This document shows positions 46,062 through 57,100 of a DNA stretch of 64,000 nucleotides, in pieces (position 1 is the stretch's first letter; every line of letters begins with the position of its first letter). The translations under genes and the position numbers were made by a program. The notes under the pieces are model-generated. The model saw nothing but the letters and a program-made list of their open reading frames with translations, was not told where the DNA came from and searched no databases. Source of the stretch: Magnaporthiopsis rhizophila (Eukaryota > Ascomycota > Sordariomycetes > Magnaporthales > Magnaporthaceae); the NCBI GenBank assembly GCA_003049465.1, contig PYSS01000149.1, forward strand, positions 1 through 64,000, written 5' to 3'.

Positions 46062-46945
46062 ATGGCATCCGCTCCTACACTCGATGCGCTAGTGGACTTC
46101 AGCCAGAAAAGTCTGCTGGGTATGTTTTGCAGTCCTCGGCGGTAGAGGCTGTAGGCTCCATGCTAACCAAGGGATCAGTGTCTGCCTGCTCGATCGCATT
46201 CAATCCTCTTGCCTGGAAGTAAGGAACTCGCCACAGAACCCTTTAATTCTATCGGTGGTCCAGCCGACGTGCCATAAATGCTGCCATTGCTAACTGAAGC
46301 TCTCCATTGGGACAGTATTGTTGCGAGACAGGGTAAGGGCCCTCCCGACGAATAGAGACGACTCGGTCCCAAACGATCGATATGAAAATCAAAACTAAAA
46401 CGCACGGCAACCGCATCTCCACAGAGTACCACAATAAGATCCTGACGCGGCTCTTCGGCGGCAACAGTAGGGCGGCCTGCTACTTTCTCGCCGTGGCCAT
46501 CTTCAGCTTTGGCATTCTGCGCGACCTGCTGTACGAGCGCGCGCTGCGGCACCAGCCCATACACCCCGCCCTCGACACGGATGCGGCCACATATGCGGGC
46601 TATGCGCTGCTGGCCATGGGCAACGTGCTCGTCATCAGCTCAACATGGGCGCTGGGGATCACGGGCACCTTCCTGGGAGACTACTTTGGCATCTTGATGG
46701 ACAGCATGGTCACGGGGTTCCCCTTCAACGTCACGGACGCGCCCATGTACTACGGCAGCACCATGAGCTTCCTGGGCTCGGCGCTCGTCTACGGAAGGCC
46801 CGCCGGGGTGCTGCTCACGGCCTGGGTGTTTGTGGTGTACAAGATTGCACTCTCGTACGAGAACCCGTTCACGGCCGGCATCTATGCAAAGAGAGAGAGG
46901 GAGCGTGCGGCCGGAGGCAAGAGCGAGCTGAAGAAGGAGCGCTGA
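46062..46945 (+). CDS. opi3: Phosphatidyl-N-methylethanolamine N-methyltransferase
   Basis: ER membrane enzyme that performs the last methylations from phosphatidylethanolamine to phosphatidylcholine, using S-adenosylmethionine. A protein of 211 residues from four exons: 46062-46119, 46179-46218, 46316-46332 (17 nt) and 46425-46945. The join restores family sequence across the micro-exon (NIVARQ, then EYHNKILTRLFGG). Later marks are GDYFGILMDSMVTGFPFNVTDAPMY, GSTMSFLG and PAGVLLTAWVFVVYKIALSYENPFTAGIY, very close in character to yeast Opi3. There are four hydrophobic segments and a basic, Lys/Arg/Glu-rich C-terminus. A frame beginning at 46382 reads through intron 3 and is not the true start. 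Confidence 0.95.
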
Positions 46946-47784
46946 TGTCGTGGCGAAAGTCGCCTACGAGGTGTGGACCGCTCGGCCTGCCTGGGCCCGC
47001 CCGTTGTTGGGCCGTGATAGGTAGGTGGTACTGAGGCGGTGGATGGGAGATGGAGAGACGAAAAGCGGGTGATTTTATGGGCGCCGGGTCAAATGGCGCT
47101 CGCGATCGTTGCGAGCACCTACATGATGCTAGGTGCGTTTTGAGCAATGAATCCCCATGTCATCCTTAACCCTGCCCCTCCCTATTATGTGCAACAAGAC
47201 TCAGCGTCCCGGCACTCACATGGGCACTAACCAGCTGGTCGGAGCACCCTCCTGTAGTACCGGCTCAATATTTCTTTCAAGCATTCTTCGATTCTTAATT
47301 CTTAATCGGCGGCTGGGGTGGCATCCTGGGTATTCTAGACAAGGTATCAGGCGGCGATTGAGGCTCAACGCGGCGTTTCGGAGTATATAATACACACGAT
47401 ATGGCATTCAACTGTCATCAATACTAGGTGGTACTTTATTCGCGCACTCTCACTTGGCCCCATTGTGCATTACAGGCAACCCCTTCCGCCTCCAGTGCGA
47501 TTCATGGATTCCAGAACCATCTCTGCTGCGGGCAGCCGAGCCAAGCGGGTAGTCGGTTTGACTTTCTTCCAATTTCGGATGTGGTTGTTTGGTACTGACC
47601 CAATCCGTGGACAGCCGTTCATGCCATCTCTGCTGCTTTCCGACAACAGTCTCGTTCTATTCTTCCATGTACAACAAGTTCTGGGTCCTTTCGAACCTGA
47701 CATGCGAGCTACCAATTCTTGTTCGAGTCGTCAGTCGAGCGTATCGCTGCGCCTGCCTGCCTATGTGCCTATCTACCTACAGTA
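46946..47784. other. Intergenic region after opi3
   Basis: Probable opi3 3' UTR and flank. Short frames lack family resemblance. The region ends at the TA dinucleotide that borders the inverted-repeat element. Confidence 0.5.
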
Positions 47785-47810
47785 GCGTGCAAAAAAACGC
47801 AAATCCGTGC
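47785..47810 (+). repeat. Left terminal inverted repeat
   Basis: 26 bp, partner of 48168-48224. The inner 17 bp match perfectly and the outermost six differ by two transitions (GCGTGC versus ATGTGC). Confidence 0.65.
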
Positions 47811-47858
47811 CCCGCCCCCTCAATTTCCATCACGGATCCGACAACCCCCCTAATAAAA

Positions 47859-48032
47859 ATGGCCAGAGTGCGTCGCGCAACTGTTCATAAACAAAAAGGA
47901 ATACATTTTACGCCTCGCCGGCGGTTACGGATTTATATTAAGTATCGTGCAAACCAATCGGCTAAAGTAATCGCCGCGCATGAAAACGTTAAGGCTTTGT
48001 ACCAGGCCCGGGATTGGTATACCAAGTACTAG
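47859..48032 (+). CDS. 57-codon basic ORF inside the inverted-repeat element
   Basis: A very basic short product (MARVRRATVHKQKG..., ending DWYTKY). Codons are AT-richer than those of neighbouring genes. It might be the residue of an ancestral transposase or a fortuitous frame. I do not recognise it, and expression is doubtful. Confidence 0.25.
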   Translation: MARVRRATVHKQKGIHFTPRRRLRIYIKYRANQSAKVIAAHENVKALYQARDWYTKY

Positions 48033-48167
48033 TTTTTCTTTTTTTTTTATATATATAAATAATAAACTTCGGCCGATTTTATATCTATTGCAATTAACGG
48101 CATGCGAATAGCTTCATTTTTGATCAAATGCGGCCCTTTTAAAGTAAGAGGGTTGGTGGTGGCCCAT

Positions 48168-48224
48168 GCACGGATTTGCGTTTTATTTTTTTTTTATTTT
48201 TTATTTTTTATTTTTTTTGCACAT
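48168..48224 (-). repeat. Right terminal inverted repeat with A/T expansion
   Basis: Contains the inverted copy of the left end, split by a T/A-rich run at about 48185-48210. Confidence 0.65.
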
Positions 48225-48226
48225 TA

Positions 48227-49918
48227 TTATTAGTAATGAACCAATGAACCAAAGGGATGGCTGTCTATGACGCCGTGGCGTCGTTGGGAACGATGATGAC
48301 CCCGCATCCGTCTCTGACCCAAACCTGCGGGGTATTGTAACCTAATGTGGCCATTTTCCCAAATGATAGTGACGACTTGCCACACTGGCACGATTGGCTG
48401 TCAATTGGACCTGCCGGCATGAGTACTGTACTGGCTCCCCTTCCGTCTGCTCATGGTTTGCCACGCCGATCGAAATTGTTGTTGTGTGGGTGTGGGGTAA
48501 AAGCAGAATACGTAGGCGGCCACTTGGCGGTGTACCCTACCGTAGGTACCCGTCAAATGCTCTTTGGATCTGGTTAGCGCTTTTGCGGTCGACAAAATTC
48601 CCGACGCTAGCACCCTCCATTACAAACGACGACGACGACGGAAACAAAGGGGCTTGTTTCCCGTTTGCCTGAATATCTTGATTCGTGTGAGGGCTGATGG
48701 CTCTTTTTGTCTTCTTCTTTGTCTTTTGACTTATGTTTTCAGTGTTTGTGTGCGTGCATCCGGAACCCTTGTGTCTGGCAGGGTCTGAGACATGGAGGAA
48801 GGTACCCCTGTTCGCTTGGAATTTGGGCTAACGCACGCAGAGTCTGTGCGGGCATGCAGTCAACTTGACGACGATCCAGCCGGCGATTTTACGTGTCTCC
48901 ACCCTCAGCCAGCGAAAGCGTAGTGTCTCCATTCTCCAGGTTGTCCCGCAGCATTGTCCCTTTGTGTATGCTCGTAGGTGGATGGGACTGGCTCTTTGCT
49001 GCTCTGCTTTGACCTATCTAAAGCCTGACTACTACTTCCCTAACGCGCGTGTCTCCTGCCGGAGGCCCAACGCTGACCGCACGAAAACCGCGCCACTTGG
49101 ATGATAGGTGGTTTCCATCTCCAGTCATACAAAGGGCCCGTTTGTCAGCCCCTGCCTCCCTAGGTACCTACTACCTACCTCTGCTTGCTTGTCTGCCTGC
49201 CTGCCTGACGTCAAAAAGAATCGGCACACATGCGAGTGGACCTGACCCTCCCTTCAAGACCCCAGGCACCAGCCTTCTCTCTTAAACCCCACCGCTCGCT
49301 CAACGCGCCCAATCTGCCCGGCCTTCATTATTCGCTTTCGCATCCTCGCTACGAACAGACCTATTTTGTGTAAAACCTACAGCTTCTAACCTACAGCTTC
49401 TACCTTCATCACACTGATTATTTCCTATTTCGTTTCTCACTCATCCCACCGAAACGGATCTGCAGTCCTTACCGCGTGTGTCCCCGGGCGTAACTTTACG
49501 CATTTAGCTAGGTTGGTTTTCCTCCTCTACATCCTGCATCTCCTTACCCCTTTCTCTAGCGCCAACCTTGGCTGTGTGATGGGCGTTTCCCGTGTGACAC
49601 CAAAGAGGCGGAGAAAAAAGGTCTGGTACAAAGACACCAATTGGAAAAGAGCCTGTCCTGCTTGTTTCCATCTGTGGCATCGATCTCGCCTGATTCGTTC
49701 CTGGAGCCTCGTCTGGTCTGAAAGATATCTCATCCGTGCTTTGCTTCACCCCACACCACAGGCCCCTCCAAATACCCCATGCCCCTGTGGTACCCAAATT
49801 ATTAGCGCTTTTCTCTGATATATGAGACTCTAACTTTTCTTCATTTAGTCCCTTTCAGACCTCGGCCTGAAAAACTTCTACTCATCTGACGGGCATCTGA
49901 TATATACCGGTGACAGCC
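48227..49918. other. Intergenic region upstream of Argonaute
   Basis: Likely promoter and long 5' leader of the Argonaute gene, with CT-rich runs from about 49.2 to 49.5 kb and a TACCTA-rich patch at about 49160-49180. No coding sequence can be supported. Confidence 0.5.
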
Positions 49919-52900
49919 ATGGCGGACCGGGGCGGACCTGGTCGCGGTCGGGGACGCGGCGGTGATCGTGGCGGCGGTCGAGGCCGTGGCGGAGGCGATC
50001 GTGGCGGCTTCCGAGGTGGTGGTGATCGTGGCGGTTTCCGAGGCGGCGGTCGAGGTGGCGACCGTGGCGGCTACGGCGGCGATCGCGGCGGCTATGGCGG
50101 CGATCGCGGCGGCTACGGCGGTGACCGTGGCGGCTTTCGCGGCGGCGGAGGCGGTGGAGGCTTTCGAGGAGGTGACCGTGGTGGCGGCGGAGGCTTTCGA
50201 GGAGGTGACCGGGGTGGCGGCCGAGGCGGCTTCCGGGGCGGTCGTGGTGGCTTCGACGACTCGGTGAACAGGGTTTTCAAGTAAGCCTCGACAAAATTTC
50301 GAATCTCATCCTAGAGCGTGCTAACATGCCCCAAACACACAGCCCAAACAACTCGATCCCTGCTCCAGACACCAGGGTTACTGAGCTGGAGAACAAATGG
50401 ATCAAGAATCCTACTCCCACCACCATCGTGGAGGAACTCAGCGCCGGGCTCAGCAAGCTGAGCGTCACTGCTTCCGCATCACAGGATGTGGTCCTGCCCC
50501 GCCGACCGGCCTACGGCACAGCCGGAAACGCCACCATCGTCTGGGCGAACTTTTTTAGTGTCAACATCAAGGCACGAACGCTGTACAAGTACGCGCTTAC
50601 AGTAACCCGGCCGGCGGACCTCAAGAAGCAAGCTGCCGGGTCAAAGAAGCCGGCTGAGCAGCAGGTCACTGGCAAAGTTCGTCGCGAGGTCGTGCGGAAG
50701 GCTTTGGCCGAGATCCAAAAGAGAAACACAAAAGTTGTGATAGTCTCGGAGTTCAAGGCCCAGATTGTCTCCTCGGACGATCTCAGCCTGCCTGACGATC
50801 GTGCGGTCAAGATCCAGCACGTCGGCAGCGGCAGGAAAAAGGCCGAAGACTACGTGGTTCAGTTCGCCGACACCGAAGCTATCGATATCGGCAATCTTCT
50901 CACATGGCTCAGCACAATGGACGACAGGCTTGACCCCACGACCTTCCCCAAGTTCTCCTCGACCATTGATGCCATCGGCGTCATCGTCGGCCACCAGGCA
51001 AGGGTCTCTGATGATGTTGTCCCTCTCGGAAGCGCTCGTTTCTATCCCTCGGACACCCGCCCCGGGGCCGAGTTCGAACGGCTGTCTGCACTGAGGCAGA
51101 TTGTGCGAGGATTTTTCCTCTCGACCCGACCGGCAACTGGAAGGCTTCTCATCAATCTGAATGTTACGGCCGGAATCTTTTGCCGGTCTGGAAGCCTCGA
51201 CGGTCTCCTTCGCGACCTCTTCAACGAGGTTAACCTCCAGCGCGGAGACTACCGCACAATGAAATGGTTCGGGATCAACAGGAAGCTCAAGCGCGTGAAG
51301 ATGGAGGTTTGCATGTGGGGAAAGGATGGCAAAGAGCGCTGGGAGGAGCGTACGATCATGGGACTGGCAAAAGGCACTGCGCGCGATATCAAGTTCAGAC
51401 TGAACCCTCCGGCGGACCCTTCGTCCGACTTCTGGCTCGGAGGAAAGGCGCTTCCGTACGGGACTGATGTGACTGTGGCTGATTACTACCAGCGGAGTAC
51501 GTTGCCAAATGCTCCATCTACCCTTACTTGCAATGCTTGGATATGTGCTGACGCCCATCCCTCACTTCTAGAGTACAAGAAGACGCTGAAGGCCGACTTG
51601 CCGCTCGTCGCTACTGGGTCTTCGAAAAACACCCTGTACTTCCCCGCCGAGTTCTGCAGGGTCGTCAAAGACCAAAACTCCACCGGCGGGCTGAATGCGC
51701 AAGAGTCTACCAACATGATCAACTTCGCTTGCCGGAGCCCTTTCAGCAACGCGGAATCAATCGTCACGAAGGGCCGGGAGCTTTTGTCGTTGACCGGAGT
51801 AAACAGGATTCTCCGGGAGTTCGGCATCGACATTGGTCAAGACATGATTACAGTCAACGCCCGGATCCTGCCCAGCCCTAGAATCAGCTACCTGGGGGCG
51901 GCGAGCCAGGTGCCGGCCGACGGGTCGTGGAACATGCGCAGCGTCAAGGTTGTGCAGCCTGGCTCTATCACGTCCTGGGGCTTCGTCAACATCAACGGTT
52001 CCAATCCGCGGTTCCAGGCATCGAGGGAGGAGGTCACAAACGTCATGAAGGCCTTTGCGGAGTTCCAGGCCAGGAATATGGGGATCAAGATCGGGCCCCT
52101 GACTCCAAACACCAAACGCGCCGAGATGACGCATCGAGAAGGCTCCGAGATCGAGGATTTCAGGAACCTTGTCAATTCGATCGCGCCACCCCCAATGATG
52201 CTGTTCGTCGTGATCCCGGACTCAAAGGACGCGAATTTGTACAACGCTATCAAACGGGTCGGCGACGTCGAACTTGGGGTTCACACGGTATGCATGGTCC
52301 GCAAGAACTTGTTCAACGAGCGTGGTCAACCGCAATACTTTGCGAACGTCGGACTCAAAGTCAACCTCAAGGGCGGAGGTGTGAATCACAAGCTCTCCAA
52401 CGACATCCCTCTGCTCAAAGCTGGTAAAACCATGGTGGTGGGCTGGGATGTGCTACATCCCACGAACCTCGGCGTCGACAAGGAATCCGGCCTTCCGTCC
52501 GTGGCTGGGCTCGTCGCTACCATCGACGGGCAGCTTGGACAATGGCCGGCGGTTGGCTGGGCTCAGAAGGGCCGCCAGGAGATGGCTGACTCCAAGCTCC
52601 AGAGTGCCTTCGAGAGTCGTCTGCGCCTTTGGATGAGACACAACCAGAACCGGCTGCCCGAGAACATACTCATCTTCCGCGACGGCGTTTCCGAGGGCCA
52701 GTTTGCCCAGGTGATCAACGAGGAGCTGCCCATGGTCCGGCAGGCGTGCGCGGCTGTCTACTCAGCCAAGCAGCGGCCAAAAATCACCGTCGTCACGGCT
52801 GTCAAGCGGCACCAGACCCGCTTCTTCCCGGCCAACGAGAACTTCAAGACAAAGACCGGAAACGTGCTCCCGGGCACGGTGGTTGACCGCGACGTCACGA

Positions 52901-53292
52901 CGGCTCGTTATTGGTCCTATTACATCGTCGCGCACAATGCGCTCAAGGGGACAGCCCGGCCCGCGTCGTACACTGTGCTATATAACGAGATCTTCCCTTC
53001 GGCCAAGGGACAGAACGCGGCGGGGGAGCTCGAGAAGCTGACACATGAAATGTGTTATCTCTTCGGCCGGGCCACCAAGGCAGTGTCCATCTGCCCGCCC
53101 GCATACTATGCCGACATCGTCTGCACGAGGTACCGGGCATACCTGTCCGAGATGTTTAACAACGTCATCTCCGGAGGAGCCAGCGTCGCCAGCGGAAGCA
53201 GCGGCTCGTCTGGAAACGCGCAGCGCATGTTGGACGCCGCCGTCAAGTTCACCGTCCACCCAAAGATGATAGACTCCATGTTTTACATCTAG
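49919..53292 (+). CDS. ago: Argonaute (quelling/QDE-2-type) with RGG-rich N-terminus
   Basis: Small-RNA-guided slicer of RNA silencing, 1078 residues. Exons are 49919-50280, 50343-51496 and 51572-53292. Intron 1 has a CTAAC branch. Intron 2 (51497-51571, 75 nt) is in frame and stop-free; removing it restores the PAZ end (DYYQRKYKKTLKADLPLV). Residues 1-117 are almost only Arg, Gly, Asp, Tyr and Phe (RGG, RGGYGGD, RGGFRGG), an RNA-binding and methylation-prone region. N, linker, PAZ, Mid and PIWI regions follow. The PIWI tetrad is visible: Asp in VGWDVLHP (about 797), Glu in GRQEMAD (about 841), Asp in IFRDGVSEGQ (about 875) and Asp in PPAYYADIV (about 1018), where many animal slicers have His. 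Start chosen at the ATG at 49919. It is longer than typical (about 940-1000) because of the RGG region. Confidence 0.96.
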
Positions 53293-54173
53293 GGTCTTGC
53301 GCAAGTGGATCCGCAGCCGCTCATCGTTTCCCGTTTATTTTTTTCCCTTCATCTTTTCTTCTTTCGAGCGATAGACGCCATGATTAACGATTATCGATAT
53401 TTGTCCAGGCTGGTAGATCGGCTTGGGATACAAAGCGATAATTGCGTTTCCCGGAAACTAGATATGCACACGAGGTATGAGCTTTGGAAATGTCTAGCTG
53501 GAGAGGATTTCAGGGTATATCTGGTTTTCAGGTGGATTTCCATGATCAATGGAAATCAGTAGCGGAAAAGTTGTAGAAGCGTATAAATGTTGATTCCGAT
53601 GAAACCCTCAACGGTCCTTGATATTGCATGGTGCTGTGAGACTGATGCCCCCCGAACCAACTCCGCTTGCTTTGTAATGATCGAGCTCAAACGGCGCAGG
53701 GCTCCGACGGGTCTTGCGGGGGAACTTCTTACAGGTTGCCTCCATGCTGACAGCTAAGTGGGATGGATCCATCGGGCGTCGACTCCGACGAGGTGACGTG
53801 GGGCTCCACGCTGAGTGTGGGGTTGGTTGCCACCGAGGGGCAAAGCCGACAGCAATGCTCCAATCGCGTCTCCAATTCTCGCCGCGGCACTCGTCTTAAC
53901 TCTGTCAGAGTGGGGTCCCGTGCGATGACGATGCTGGTGGGCGCGGAGAGCCGATCCGGGGGCTCGCGGAAGGGGCCCTTGTTATAAGGCTTTGGTCTCT
54001 TGTATCCTTATGTGGTAGCTGTCTGCCTTTTTCCTTGCCATCGTCACCAGGACACTACATTCTAGATTGTGTCGCTGCCTGGATAGATAGGTATCTACCC
54101 GGCCGTTCAGTTGTATGACCGGGCTGCTAACCCCTAAGCAGGAAACTTATACGTATAGGCTAGACAGAAGCGC
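53293..54173. other. Intergenic region between Argonaute and 5-oxoprolinase
   Basis: Holds the Argonaute 3' flank, including a 9-bp perfect hairpin at 53535-53557, then the promoter of the oxoprolinase gene. No coding sequence is supportable. Confidence 0.5.
53535..53557. repeat. Hairpin in the Argonaute 3' flank
   Basis: Arms GATTTCCAT and ATGGAAATC, 9 bp without mismatch, 5-nt loop, about 243 bp after the stop codon. It may lie in the 3' UTR. Confidence 0.55.
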
Positions 54174-57100
54174 ATGCGCCAGACGACAGATATGGGGTCT
54201 ACCCAACCACAGAAGAAAAAGGGCGTGAGGATCGCCATTGACAGGGGCGGCACCTTCACAGACTGCGTGGGCAACCTGGGCGGCGAGGATGTTGTCATCA
54301 AGCTGTTGTCCGAGGACCCAGCCAACTACTCGGACGCGCCGCTCGAGGGCATCCGCCGCATCATGTCACACTTCCTCAAGCGCGACATCCCCCGCTGCGA
54401 ACAGCTCGACACGTCGGACATCGAGTCCATCCGCATGGGCACCACCGTCGCAACCAATGCCTTGCTCGAGCGCAAGGGCGAGACCATCGCCCTCATTGTC
54501 ACCCGCGGCTTCCGCGACTGCCTTGTCATCGGCAACCAGTCCCGCCCCAAGATCTTCGACCTCGCCATCCGCAAGCCCGACGTGCTGTACTCTACCGTTG
54601 TCGAGCTTGACGAGCGCGTTACTCTCGAGGACTACGCCGAGGACCCCTACCGCAACCTCACAAAACCCACCGTCAAGGCTGGCTCCCCTGAAGCCCTGAC
54701 TGCAGATTTGGTCATGGGCCTGTCGGGCGAGGCCGTCCGCATATTACAGAGGCCCGATGAGCAGGCCGTGCGCCGCCAGCTGCAAGGGATTTACGACTCG
54801 GGGATCAGGAGCATAGCAGTTTGCCTGATGCACGCCTACACCTTCCCGGATCATGAGGCCCTGGTTGGCAGGATAGCCCGCGAGATCGGCTTCGGCCACG
54901 TCTCGCTCAGCTCGGAGCTGATGCCCATGATCAAGCTCGTGTCGCGTGCCACCTCGGTCTGCGCCGATGCCTACCTCACCCCTGCCATCAAGAAGTACAT
55001 TGGGGGTTTCCAGAGTGGATTCAAGGGTGGGCTTGGCACGCGCGGCGTCAGGGAAACAGAGGGCGAGCGAGGCGCCCGCTGCGAGTTCATGCAGAGCGAT
55101 GGCGGCCTGGTCGACGTCGACAAGTTCACAGGCCTCAAGGCCATTCTCTCAGGCCCTGCCGGTGGCGTGGTCGGCTACGCCATCACGTCGTATGACGAGA
55201 AGACAAAGATCCCCGTCATCGGCTTTGACATGGGCGGCACCAGCACTGACGTCTCGCGGTACGGCGAGGGCCGGTACGACCACACTTTTGAAACCACAAC
55301 GGCCGGCGTAACCATCCAGTCGCCGCAGCTCGATATAAATACTGTCGCCGCGGGCGGCGGCTCGCGTCTCTTTTTCAAGAACGGCCTTTTCGTCGTCGGT
55401 CCGGAGTCCGCCGGCGCCCACCCAGGCCCCGCATGCTACCGCAAGGGCGGCCCTGCTACTGTTACCGACGCAAATCTGTTTTTGGGCCGGCTGCTGCCAG
55501 AGTTTTTCCCCAAGATATTTGGCAAGAACGAGAATGAGGGCCTGGACGTCGAGGCAAGCAGGAAGGTGCTGCAGGAGCTGACGGACGAGGTGAACCGGGA
55601 CTCGGAGAAGCAGATGACGATCGACGAGGTCGCCTTCGGCTTCCTGACGGTCGCTAACGAGAGCATGACGCGGCCTATCCGGTCCATCACCGAGGCCAAA
55701 GGCCACGACTCGTCCAAGCACCGCCTGGCCACCTTTGGCGGCGCTGGTGGGCAGCACGCAGTCGCCATAGCCGAGGCCCTGGGTATCAAGCAGATCCTCG
55801 TGCACCGTTACTCATCCGTGCTGTCGGCGTACGGCATGGCACTCGCCGATGTGGTCGATGAGAGGCAGGAGCCCGAGTCTACGGTCTGGGCCGACGAGGG
55901 CCAGGTTGTGGAGGATCTCAAAAGCAAAATGGAGAAGCTCAAGGAGAAATCGAGGTCAGCGCTGCGGGACCAGGGCTTTGACGACAGCGAAATCGTGTTC
56001 GAGGAGTACCTCAACATGCGTTACCGCGGCACTGAATCTGCTCTCATGATAATCAGGCCATCGACGCTGGAAGCGAAGGAACACTTTGGCGGCAATGACT
56101 GGGCCTTTGGCAAGGGCTTCGTCAAGCAGCACCGGTACGAGTTTGGTTTCACCCTGGACGAGCGCGACATCATTGTCGATGACGTGCGTGTACGCGGCAT
56201 CGGCAAGAGCTTCAACTATAACGAGAAGTCGGTTGACGCCCAGCTCAAGGAGCTCAAGCGTAATGAGCTCACGGGCAGCGAGAAGCGCCACTCGACTGCC
56301 CAGGTGTACTTTGAGGGTGGCCGGGTCGAGACGCCGATATACAAACTTGAGGACCTAGCGGTTGGAGACAGGCTGCCGGGCCCTGCCGTCCTCGCCGACG
56401 GCACGCAGACCATCGTGGTTGCCCCTAAGACGGCGGCCCTCATCCTGGATACTCATGTTATTATCGACATTGACGAGGACAAGAGGAAAGAAGACGACGG
56501 GGCGCAACAGGCTGGCAGCCAGCGAGAGGTAGACCCCATCATGCTAAGCGTTTTTGGGCACCGCTTCATGGCGATTGCGGAGCAGATGGGGCAGGCGCTG
56601 CAAAAGACGAGCGTCAGCACCAACGTCAAGGAGCGGCTCGACTTTTCATGCGCCATCTTCGACGCCGGGGGTGGACTCGTGGCGAACGCGCCCCATCTGC
56701 CTGTGCACTTGGGCTCGATGAGCACCTGCGTCAAGCGGCAGGCTGAGATATGGGCGGGCAAGCTCAAGAAGGGAGACGTGATTGCGACGAACCACCCGTC
56801 GTATGGTGGCACCCATCTCCCCGATGTGACGCTTATCATGCCCGCCTTCAACGAGGCCGGTGACAAAATCCTGTTTTACGCGGCGTCGCGGGCGCACCAC
56901 GCCGACATTGGAGGCATCACAGCGGGTAGCATGCCGCCGCACTCGCGCGAGCTGTACCAGGAGGGCGCGTCGATCAAGAGCGAGAAGTTTGTGAGCGAGG
57001 GCAAGTTCGACGAGGAGCGCGTGATCGAGCTCTTCTACCACGAGCCGGCGCGGCAGCCTGGCTGCAGCGGCACGCGCTGCCTGGCCGACAACATCAACGA

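Larger units (their letters stand above)
47785..48224. mobile_element. 440-bp inverted-repeat DNA element (MITE-like)
   Basis: The ends form an inverted repeat: the left end starts GCGTGCAAAAAAACGC and continues into AAATCCGTGC; the right end reads back as ATGTGC, an A/T run, then the same inner part. A 17-bp block is identical (47794-47810 and 48168-48184). The right end has an A/T-rich expansion of about 30 bp between its outer and inner parts. TA occurs directly outside both ends (47783-47784 and 48225-48226), as expected for Tc1/mariner or pogo insertion. The interior is more AT-rich than its surroundings and has only a 57-codon frame. A non-autonomous element is the best reading; no transposase is present. 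Confidence 0.65.

Noticed and set aside
46382..46945. Opi3 starting at the ATG in intron 3
   Set aside because: It would lose the N-terminal membrane segment, and three upstream exons restore the family sequence with good splice sites.
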